Source: Priapulus caudatus
Taxonomy: Eukaryota > Priapulida > Priapulimorpha > Priapulimorphida > Priapulidae
Length of the DNA stretch: 64,000 nt
Reading direction: 5' to 3'
Assembly (NCBI RefSeq): GCF_000485595.1
Contig: NW_014577139.1
Location: 590,338 to 654,337 of the forward strand
Both the position numbers and the translations under genes were made by a program. The notes under the pieces were generated by a model. The model ran no database searches. It saw only the letters and a program-made list of their open reading frames with translations, and was not told the origin of the DNA. Below are positions 1-11,200 of this stretch, in pieces. The number at the start of each line of letters is the position of its first letter. Position 1 is the stretch's first letter.

Positions 1-1084
1 TACGTTAGCATTCGTCAACATTGAAAATAATGCTATATTCCTTTTAAATTTTTGTTCGTTTGATACTGATAGTGTGGTACACTTTGATAGGGTAAGTTTT
101 TTCCAGGATGGCACCTTCTCTGACTGAAAGTTATGTCGCACTTAGTATGACATGGAACGCCCGGACTGCAGTTACTACTTGGTTATCTTATTTTTTGCTT
201 GGATTGCATGGAGGCGAAGTTCTTAACAGTTTGATTTGTTACTTCGTCATGGTGGTCTTCTAATGTTTTGATAGTTTTTTTGACCATTGGATGAGTTGTC
301 AGCATCCAAATTTCTTTCCCCCTTGTCAGGCGTTTCTACTTCTCTTAACAGTCAATTGTATGCTCAATCCTCTTAATGCAGTGTAGAATTTTGTCCTATG
401 GAATAAATTGGAAATTCACTTTTGAGTAATCAAATAGCATCAAAGGTGATTCTATCTGCATTGATGAACCTAGATTAACGATCACGCATGGGTATTGTTT
501 TGGATGAATCTAAAGTTGACCCTCAATCTTTTTCTCTTCTTCGATTGGGAAAAAAGGCTATTTACCCAGTTTATGAGGTGGGGTCTTCCTTGACTTCAAT
601 TATTTGCCCATATTTTGTGACAACTTTTCTCATTGCCTCTAAAGGATTGTTTGAGCCAATATTTAGTCTACTCTTCTGTTATGAGCCATTTTGACTTAGG
701 CATGATATTGAACGTGTAACCCATGTCAACATTGCTGTTTTCCGGACATCGGTTTTTTTTTCTACCGCCGTACCCAGTTATGGCTTGACTAATAAATTTG
801 AAAGTAAGTCTGATTAAGTATATATAGGTTGATCAGTATTCTAGATTTTCAGTACTTTGATTATAGGGTTCTCAGTTGTTGCTGTCTTCCATGTGGAATT
901 TCTCCATGTATCTTTTGGCTTTTTAAAAAAAAAAAAAAAAAAATTATTTGCAAATCTGCAGCTTTTGTTCATGCCAATCCGCCCAGTGTTGATCATCGAA
1001 TTTGATCCCTATGGTTTTACGTTTCGTTATAGTCTTGACTTTATGAACGAATGATCTACTATTTTGTAGGCATATATGAGGTTT
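1..1084. other. No gene supported
   Basis: AT-rich, with one poly-A run at 926-943. Short open frames (for example 488-694) have no splice context or recognised similarity. Confidence 0.6.
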
Positions 1085-1885
1085 AATCATCTAAGACTAA
1101 TAATAACTAGAGTGTACAACGTGAAAACGGGCGAATAGGTGCTATTCACGAAATTTTTACTTTGCTGCGAGGCTAGAATAATTTATGTAGTATTGCCATA
1201 AGCAGAATTCTTTTGCTCTCTAAAACAGACGAACGCTTGTCAATACGATACTCCTAGGGCTGGATATGGCTATAACTCTCCTCCACTGTCACGCGCCTAC
1301 TCTCCCGGTTTTCGGCACCTACGCTCTAGCATTTTGGTCATGGTTCCGTTCAGCGGCTAATGGAGCGCTGATAATTGATTGTCCTGATGCCCAATTGGTA
1401 TTTACTACAATATGTAATGAGCTGCGTTTTGAAGAGCTTAATTTAGAAAAACATTGCCGGCTCCATCATGACGCGGCATTAGCCGTGCTAGGAAAGAGAT
1501 AATGGGAGATAGGGCATAGGCGTGCCCCGAAAGTCACCTATGATAACGCGAAAAGCGGGGCTTATTCATAAAGTTTGACCGGAAAAACTCAACTTTTCAC
1601 GAAGCATGCTTAGTGTGGGGTAGGGTGGCTGAATAACGCGGGATGCGAGGCGGCCGTGAGGCATGTGGGAGGGGAGGTTTAGGCCAATATCTCAGCTGCC
1701 GCGATATCGTGATTGACAGCGTGTTGGTCTTGTTTTAGAGAGCTAAGATTCTGCTTTATTGCTAATACCATAAAAGTTATTCTAGATCGCAGGCAAAGCT
1801 AGATATATGTTTGTCGTGAAATAGCACTATTTTTCCCAGTTTATTCCGTTTGTTACACTCATAGGTATTATTAGCTTTGTCATCT
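1085..1885. mobile_element. Foldback element with arms of about 180 bp
   Basis: The segment 1098-1260 is matched imperfectly, in inverted order, by about 1700-1878: for example GCTCTCTAAAACA at about 1217 against TGTTTTAGAGAGC at about 1732, and CTAGAATAA at about 1174 against TTATTCTAG at about 1777. The GC-richer centre holds a 78-codon frame (1266-1502) that I do not recognise. Ends and target duplication are unresolved. Confidence 0.6.
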
Positions 1886-2033
1886 GTATATTGCCTATGT
1901 ATAACCACAAGATTCTGTGTGGCTGCGCTTGTTATAATGATTTGTCTTGGCGAATTTACCGTAAATGACATATATATATTATATTTTCATGGAGGTTTTC
2001 TTTTAGCAGGCGAATTATTACATGAATTGAAGG

Positions 2034-2220
2034 ATGGAGATAGTGTACGTTTATCCAAAGAAGCGGAGTGAGTTTGGCGGCGCAGTGTAACTTTTCTGAC
2101 CAAGCTGCCCAGGCTATTGTTGAATTTCTACCGGACGAGAGAACTTAATGCAGAGTATGTGGAGAAGAATCCAATGGACAGGGGGATACAGTTGTGGTCG
2201 GGACATGTCATGAGCATGAG
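2034..2220 (+). CDS. DNAI2: DNAI2 coding exon 1 (start codon; frameshifted in this sequence)
   Basis: ATG at 2034 opens [15 protein letters not shown], the conserved N-terminus of the family. The reading frame then shifts three or more times: a stop follows at about 2088, and the expected [18 protein letters not shown] and SEHE segments appear in other frames. The exon ends at a GTAATT donor at 2221. A TTTTAGCAG acceptor at about 2001-2009 lies just upstream, so a non-coding 5' exon may exist. The shifts are probably sequencing errors. Confidence 0.8.
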
Positions 2221-5200
2221 GTAATTTCAAGACAGTATATAATGACCTAAAAGCATATATGTCAATCAAGTCTTTTCCTATGATAATTTTGATCTGAAAA
2301 CCTAATTGTGGATGTGATGGAAGCAGTTGATCATTGACACTTTCAAGTTACATGCACACTCAAACATGCACTCGATTCCAGTTTAGGAGATACATGTGCA
2401 GCAACTAAATTGTTATTATTAGCTAGTCTGACATAGTCAGATGCAGCTTGTAGAATCGCATGATCGTCCGTCCGTCCGTGCGAGCGCGCGTCGCGTCCGT
2501 GCGAGCGTCCGTCCGTCCGTCAACAGTTGGGCACAAATCTAAACGGCTCGACGTACGGTCACGATATTCGGGACGTGGGGGGTAATCCGAAAACGAGTTG
2601 GGATGTGAAGCTGGGGTCAAAAGTCAAAGGTCAAGAGGTGTAAAATAAGGGGGAACATTCACTCTTAACTTAAGGTATAGGGAGGAAATGCAGAATTGCG
2701 CACAAATCTAAACGGCTCACCTAGGCTCGTGATAGTCGGCTGTTATAGCATCATGTAGGAAAACCATACATGTGGCCGAAATTGGAGGTCACAGGTCAAA
2801 GGTCAATGGGCACAGGGCAGATTTTAGACATTTTCTGAGGACATGCTGTCTGACGAGACGATTGAAAAACTTTTTTGTTTCAGCGGTTGACGTATCATTT
2901 TTATGGTTTATTGAAAGGACCATGAAATGTCCCTCTGTGACATGTGAAGAGTAAGTGTCGGATAACCTTTTGACCCTCAAAGAGGAGGTTAAACATGGAT
3001 TTGTTAACTGTTACTGTGTTAGAAAGAATTTGACTGCCTGGGTTTGCTAGTAGAATCTATATCCTGGATGTATGAGGCTACAATGTCACAGTAAATTTAA
3101 AAAGCTAAATTTGGTTAAAGAAGGTTTATGTCCTTAAATCGTTAATTTATATGGCATTCTGTAGTGTCAGTATGTACATTAGCGTATCCACATCCAGTGG
3201 CTACTGCCAGTGCATGTGTTGTGGTATGCTGTGGAGTTTTTGCCTTAATTGGCTACCAGTGGCAGCTCTCTATTGCGCGCTGCTAGGCTTGCGTAGGTAA
3301 ATTGGATGAGTGCTTACTATTCTGTCTTGCAAGATAGTTGTTGCTACACGTATGATGGGAGCTTCCATCTTTAATCTGAAGACACTTAAACGTACGGCCA
3401 TCTCGTGCAACTTTCATAACGATCCCAACGAACATCTTTTGAGAAGGTTCCTGATACCATCCTGTGCCATTCCACTGTTTCGGCGTGTATGTGAACACAT
3501 TGGGAGCTAACAGGGTTTACTAGAATCCCAACAACCACAGAGTCACCGCAGTAGACGTTAGATGAGCGCTGTCGCTATGCGGCACTTGTTTATTATGCAA
3601 CTGTTCGTTTGTTATTTGGGTCTACTCCCTAAACGAACCTACTATCTTATTGCCATATCCAGTAGAGTGTACTGAGTGTGACAACACAAGTACTAGAACA
3701 ACAGAACAAAACAGAACAGCACAGAACAGGACAGGACAGGACAGGACAGGACAGGACATGATATAATGTGACATGATATAACAACTTAACGTAATTTAAC
3801 GTAACGTAAGGTAACATAACTAGGCTACTGCACATATGCACTGCCTTTTCTTTTTCTTCCTAACTTTCTTTAAAAATATTTAATTAATGTACTGTACACA
3901 TGTATTGTAACATCTGGACTCTCTTTAGGTTAACACAGAACGGTTTGAGACAGATGTTCATGGTGTCAACCACCTTGAGGGAGGCTGGCCAAAAGATATT
4001 AATCCTCTAGAGGTTGAACAAACAATTCGCTTCAGAAAAAAAGTGGAAAAAGATGATAACTACACAAGTTCAATACTCAACTTGGGCAGTGTAAGTTACC
4101 ATTTGTGACCCGTGCTGGGATTTTTAGGCTCAGGGGTCAATTTCTGGATGTTGAGATTATTCCATAAACTGATTCCTTAGACTCTCAGCTTTCAAACAAG
4201 CCATAAAGTAACTTCTACACAAATAGAAACGAAGATATGATTTCCTGAATTCTCGTGAACCGATAAACTTAATTACGAGAAAATTGAGTTTAAAATAAAG
4301 TAAAAAAAGAATCCGGAATGAAGTCCCAAACCTCGCTGCCGCACTAAAGCACAGTACAGGCAGAACCGACTGAGATGACAAGTCAGTTTTTAGATCACCT
4401 TGACATTGGTCAAGCTGAGCTATTGCCATGGTCGTCTCGTCGTACGTTCGTCGTCCGTCCACGTCAACATTTCGCTTCGCGTCAACGATAACTCAGGAAC
4501 GTTTGCCACATGTTTGAAATTGGTATAGTTGTTACTGCTATTGCCTCCATATTTAACGTCCTATTTTGAAGCACGGCACAGCAAATTTTTGGCAAAAATG
4601 GAATTGCCATTAGTCAGTCGTTCAAAGATGTTGCTCATTTTTGGTATGTGAATGAATAAGGGCTAGGGGTTTTGATATTTAAAAAAAAATTATGCAAATT
4701 AGGTAGGGTTTGGCAATTATATAGCATATTATATAGACACAAACAGTCTGTGGTGTCACACTCATCTGGTTCGTTTTACAAGATTTTCGTTGACAATATT
4801 TTAATGCAAAATTGGCATTTCCTCTCCACCCTGCCGATAAAACGTCTATATTAAAGTAAAGATTTACAAAACATGTCGGAACGCAGCATAACCTATTTAT
4901 TTCAAACGCCATCGCTACAAAGCGGGTATAGCGCCATCTACGGTCACAAATTGTGATTCATTTTGGTTTATAAATTATTATTGCGATATACAGATGGCAA
5001 TCGTTTCTATAATGTACGTCGATGGTTGCTCAATTAAAACTGGCTTGTTCTTACTCACTCATTTGTGTCCTTTTTTGTGGTGAGCTACAGTGTCATTGAC
5101 ACTTTCATGACATCTAAAGATGATTCTGACCTGTGCTTTTTTGATCAATTATATTTGAGATATTATAAATAACATATTTACGTTAAAAAACGAAATTCTG

Positions 5201-8200
5201 ACTAAAAATATATTTTTATGGAAAATCCCAGCATGGGTCACATTTGCTATCTTAAAATAACCAAATATATCTGCTGAAATAATTAAAAAACACACAGCAT
5301 GGTCTACGAATTTACTTTGACCATGTTAGATAGAATAATATCAATAACTGGTTACCATAGATATACTACCTAACTGGCAAATATTATCCAAATCAGATAA
5401 TATTATTAAATCTATTGTAGATTGTGTTATTTCTTGCTCGAGTTGGCATAGTATTGAATTGCTTAAAATCGAAGTGAACATAGAAATTTGTGGAAGCCCC
5501 CAAAAGTCCTAAGGTTTTATCAGGGGTAGATGATGACAAATCATCATTTGTCATTATCCACCCCTGGTTTTATCTATAGTAGAGACTGCACACTTCCGCT
5601 TCAAAATTTGCCAAATTCCATTTCGGAGATTACTAAATTCCACTTCAATTCCGTTTCAGCAAATTTCTACATTTTAATTCAGAAATAATTAAAATTAAGA
5701 GAAAACACTGATGGATGCCTGTTTTTTTGTGTTTGTAATTTTTTTTGGATCTGTAATTTCTTTTGGAGAGTTAAAGTGATGAATGTAAGATAAGTTTTCA
5801 TAATCATTTTGTGTGTGTTGGGAGTGATTTGAGCTGTTTTAAAGGTTATTTTTGTGTTTTGGGAGGTTATTTTTGGTTCCGGTATTTTTATTTTTACTGG
5901 TAATTCTGTTTCAGAGGGGGTGATTCCGTGATTTCCGTCCATTTTCCATTTTCATGGAAATGTACGTGCAGTCTCTACTATAGGTTTACTGTAACTCTTT
6001 ATCATTAAAATTATATAAAGTGATAATTTTACACTCAGTCACCTTTCACTATTACTGCGATTGTTCTCTCATATTTCACAGAAGTGTCATTGTTTAGGCA
6101 TCCGATAACAGGCGGCCCTTGTTCGTTTTTTCAGGTAATGGAGCATTGCATTAAGCAGAACAATGCCATTGACATTTATGAAGAGTACTTTGAAACTATT
6201 GATTCTGGAGATGTGGCAGAGGTACCTTATGCAAAAACGATCAACATCTTTAGGTAATTCTTTTGTATGTTAATGCTTTAACTTGAAGCTAACAATGAGC
6301 AATTTTATATTGTTAAAAGCTTGTGAAATGTGAGCACATATTTTCATATCATGCTATGTTTTTAGCTCATCTGACATAGTCAGATGCAGCTTGTAGAATC
6401 GCTTGATCGTCCGTCCGTCCGTCCGTCCGTCCGAGCGTCCGTCAACAGTTGGGCACAAATCTTAACCGCTCGACATACGGTCACAATATTCGGGACGTGG
6501 GGGTATTCCGAAAACGAGTTGGGATGTCGAAGCTGGGGTCAAAGGTCAAAGTCAAGAGGTGTAAAAGAAGGGGGAACATTCACTCCTTAACTTAAGGTAT
6601 AGGGAGGAAATGCAGAATTGCGGCACAAATCTAAAACGGCTCGACCTAGGCTCGTGATATGCGTGTATAGCATCATGGTAGGAAAAGCCATCACTGCTCG
6701 AGAATTGGAGGTCACAGGTCAAAGGTCAATGAGCACAGGGCCAGATTTTATACATTTTCTGAGACATGGTGAGTTGAGCGATTGCGAAAACTTTTTGTTT
6801 CAGCGGTGACCTAGCATTTTTATGGCTTTATTGAAAGGACCATGAAATATGCTTTCCACTGACATGCGAAGAGTAAGTGTCGGATAACGCTTTTTGACCC
6901 TCAAGAGGAGGGTTTAAACATTATTGTTGACTGTTAACAAAGGACTGAACTGCTTTTGCTTATTATTAGAGCCCATACCTGTGTCAATGTTAGGCTACAG
7001 TTGCACAGTTTAATTGCAAAGGCAAATGTTGGTGTGAACAAGGTTTACGCTCCTTAATCATATGCATTTCTAAAGCAGTCTGTCTATAGCACCACTGCCC
7101 CGCCGGCCTGAAGGGTGAAATGATGAATCAGTGAATGCTCGCATGAGGCAAAAAACACAGGCAGCCCATGGCTGGCACGCTTCTAATCATAATTGTGCCT
7201 GGCCAACTGCAATGCACTCTGTTAACTCACAGCTGAGCAACTGCCTGAATATACTTACTTGGATTTTAGCCTGTACCTACTGTAGGACTTTCAGAACGAA
7301 TGCCACTTTGATTATGATTACACTTGCACGCGCCATCTCGCGGCGCAAACTATAGCCCTAGTTATAAATTAGATTTTATTCTCATGTAACTTTGTTAAAC
7401 GAATAAATAATAACTGTACGCATATAATATATAATCATTTACTTTTCATCTTGAATCTTAACATATATCATGTAGCTATGCCGTGCGTATCATTTACAGT
7501 TGTGGCGAACATAAGCTGTTACCATAGAAATATTAGAGACACTAATATATTATGATTTCTATGACTGTTACACTCAGGGGCCATAGGAAAAAGTATTATT
7601 GAGGGGCAGTAAAAGGCATCATCGCTGGGTTTTAATTTTTTTTATATAATTAAGAGAGAGAGAGAGAAAGTCTAAGATAAAGAGAGAGAGAGAGTAGTAA
7701 ATTGAGACGGGACAGAAAACGGTGATACGGTGTGTATGCGAGCGGAAACGGGGTACAATTAGTCGTGCGAGATGGTGTGCAAGGGATGGAGGATGGAGGC
7801 AGGGGGAGGGAGGTCGAAGGCAGGGGAGGGAGATGGGAGGTAAGGGGTGGAAGTGAGAGGCAAGGGAGTGAAGTGGAGGCAGGAGGAGGGAGGAGGAGGG
7901 AGGTAGAGAGAAGGACCCCCCCCCCTCTAAATTATACTTGAGATCCATGCTCATATGTTGAAATCTTTATAGATAGATAAAATAGATAGCTGTGAATCTA
8001 TACACAAATTCGAAGTGAAAGGCAAGTATCATTAATAAAATAAACCAAAATCGCATGGGGGGGAGATAGTGAGCGTGTCCTAACAATGATGTGTACGCAA
8101 CTGCGTATCTGCATATCTGCGCCTAACAAATGTTCAACTACGCACGACTGAAATTGTACGTTCATAACCGTACAACAGATCCCAGATGAGCCCAGACGCT

Positions 8201-11200
8201 CTGCGGCTCTTGTTACCATAATTTGTCATTAGTTGAATTTTTCCATACCAAATATGCATGTATATATACACGAATGTTTTTGACATTACAGAGACCCAAA
8301 TGAACATAAGAGGTCAGCCACACATCTTTCCTGGTTCCTGATGGTTCAAGGAAACTTGCTGTGCATACTCAAATCTTGAATTTGGGAAATTAAACAGTGA
8401 AATATGTCTAGAGTCCTATATTTGGGATATAGGTAAGTTTCTTATTTTTAGCTCAGCTGACGTAGTCAGATGCAGCTTGTAGAATCGCATGATTGTCCGT
8501 CCGTGCTCGTGCGTCATCCGTCTGAACAGTTGGCACAAATCTTAACCGGCTCGACGTACGGTTACGATATTTGGGACGGGGGGGGGAATCCGAAAACGAG
8601 TTGGAATGTCGAAGCTGGGTGTCAAAGGTCTAAAGGTTCAAGAGGTGTAAAAGAAGGGGAACATTCCTCCTTAACTTAAAGTATAGGGAGCGAAATGCAG
8701 AATTGCGGCACAAATCTAAACGGCTCACTAGGCTCGTGATAGTCGGTGTATAGCATCATGGTAGGAAAAGCCATCACTGTGCGAAATTGGAGGTCACAGG
8801 TCAATGGGGCACAGGGCAGATTTTAGACATTTTCTGAGACATGGTCTGACGGAGCGATTGAAAAACCTTTTTGTTTCAGCGGTGACCTACCATTTTTATG
8901 GCTTTATTGAAAGGACCAGAAATGTACTTTCCGCTGACATGCGAAGAGTAAGTGTCGGATAACCTTTTTGACCCTCAAGAGGAGGTTAAACATGGATTTG
9001 TTGACTGTTAACAAAGGACTGAACTGCGCTTGCTATTAGAGCTTCCTCCCCGCCTCTCCTCACCCTCCCTTCTCCTCACCCTCCCCCACCACCACCATTA
9101 CGCTCGCGCTCGACGCATATCCATAATAACATGTTAATATAGCGAAGTCATTAAAGTTACACAGCTGTATCTTTATTACTGTACTAACAGTAGGATAGCA
9201 AAGCCTATATCAATGCATCATAGATTTTAGATCTGTATAAGTAGTATCCTAGATATATGTCTAAGCGCGAACGTGGTGGCAGGAGGGCGCACTTGATTTC
9301 GGTTGCCAGTGAGTTTATCAGAAAGAATACCTGGCTACAGTACACGTCAGTTGAGCGCGTGTCCCTCTGCGGCGACTTGTTTATAATGTTAAGGACTTAA
9401 GGGGGTCAAAATTGTGTTTAGAACTTTGTGGAATAGTAAAAAGTAGGAAATAGTAGTTTACCGAACGTACCCTGGTACTATCTAATTGCGACTACGCCTA
9501 CTCCCTAACCCTAACCCTAACCCTAACCATAACCCTAACCATATCAGATAGTTACCAGGGTACGTTCCGGTATACCGGACCGTACCCAGGGTACGTTCCG
9601 GGCAGTACCCTGGGGACATAGACCCTATGAGCCATATTATATCGTGCAAGAAGATGAAAACCTTCTTTATTATGTGATTATTCATTTTTTTACAATAGAA
9701 ATTTTATATTTTACAAATACCTATACCTTGAAATATGTGTGCTGCAAAGTCGGCACATGGTTGATTCCTTTCTACAAGTGCTATTGCTTTTAAAGAGAAT
9801 CCAACAGACCAGAGCTGAGTCTAAAGCCTATGTCACCGCTCGTGTGTCTCGAGTATAACCCGAAGGATTCTCACATATTAATAGGTGGCTGCTACAATGG
9901 ACAAGTTGGAAGCATTTATGGCCTGTAATGTTCTAGTTGTGATATTAATGGAAAGTGACTGTTACTGATGTAGTACAGATCTGTAAACATTTTAGCAGTT
10001 GCTTCCCATGTTGGCTAAAGTAAGACTCCATGATTTACAAAGTAAAGTCCATGATTTCTGTTATATTAAATTTAGTGTATTTAAAGCATTATGTTCTACT
10101 GTAGCCTAATCATTTACTTACAATTTACGACAATCAATCAACGTCTATGTAACACTTTACACGTAACATTAAAGATCCTGGTCTTTTNNNNNNNNNNNNN
10201 NNNNNNNNNNNNGAAGAGTAAGTGTCGGATAACCTTTTGACCCTCAAGAGGAGGGTTAAACATGGATTTGTTGACTGTTAACAAAGGACTGAACTGCCTT
10301 TGCTATTAGAGCTTCCTCCACCCGCACCTCCCCCCTCTCCTCACCCTCCCCTTCTCCTCACCCTCCCCCACCACCACCATTACGCTCGCGCTCGACGCAT
10401 ATCCATAATAACATGTTAATATAGCGAAGTCATTAAAGTTACACAGCTGTATCTTTATTACTGTACTAACAGTAGGTATAGCAAAGCCTATCAATGCATC
10501 ATAGATTTTAGATCTGTATAGAGTAGTATCCTAGATATATGGTCTAAGCGCGAACGTGGTGGCAGGAGGGCGCACTTGATTCGGTTGCCAGTGAGTTTAT
10601 CAGAAGAATACCTGGCTACAGTACACGTCAGTTGAGCGCTGTCCCTCTGCGGGACTTGTTTATAATGTTAAGGACTTAAGGGGGTCAAAATTGTGTTTTA
10701 GAACTTTGTGGAATAGTAAAAAGTAGGAAATAGTAGTTTACCGGAACGTACCCTGGTACTATCTAATTGCCTACGCCTACTCCCTAACCCTAACCCTAAC
10801 CCTAACCATAACCCTAACCATATCAGATAGTTACCAGGGTACGTTCCGGTATACCGGACCGTACCCAGGGTACGTTCCGGCAGTACCCTGGGGGACATAG
10901 ACCCTATGAGCCATATTATATCGTGCAAGAAGATGAAAACCTTCTTTATTATGTGATTATTCATTTTTTTACAATAGAAATTTTATATTTTACAAATACC
11001 TATACCTTGAAATATGTGTGCTGCAAAGTCGGCACATGGTTGATTCCTTTCTACAAGTGCTATTGCTTTTAAAGAGAATCCCAACAGACCAGAGCTGAGT
11101 CTAAAGCCTATGTCACCGCTCGTGTGTCTCGAGTATAACCCGAAGGATTCTCACATATTAATAGGTGGCTGCTACAATGGACAAGTTGGTAAGCATTTAT

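Larger units (their letters stand above)
8943..10187 (+). repeat. Direct repeat flanking the gap, left copy
   Basis: Matches 10213-11467 end to end with about 20 one- to few-base indels and almost no substitutions. It holds the end of a dispersed repeat, the telomere-like hairpin and DNAI2 exon 5. Confidence 0.95.

Noticed and set aside
3720-3760. ACAGG repeats as a CRISPR-like array
   Set aside because: Simple 5-bp microsatellite in an animal genome, no spacers.
9482-9685. Repeated - strand ORF starting [15 protein letters not shown] (also 10698-10964)
   Set aside because: It runs through the CCCTAA repeat and exists twice only because the gap-flanking sequence is duplicated.
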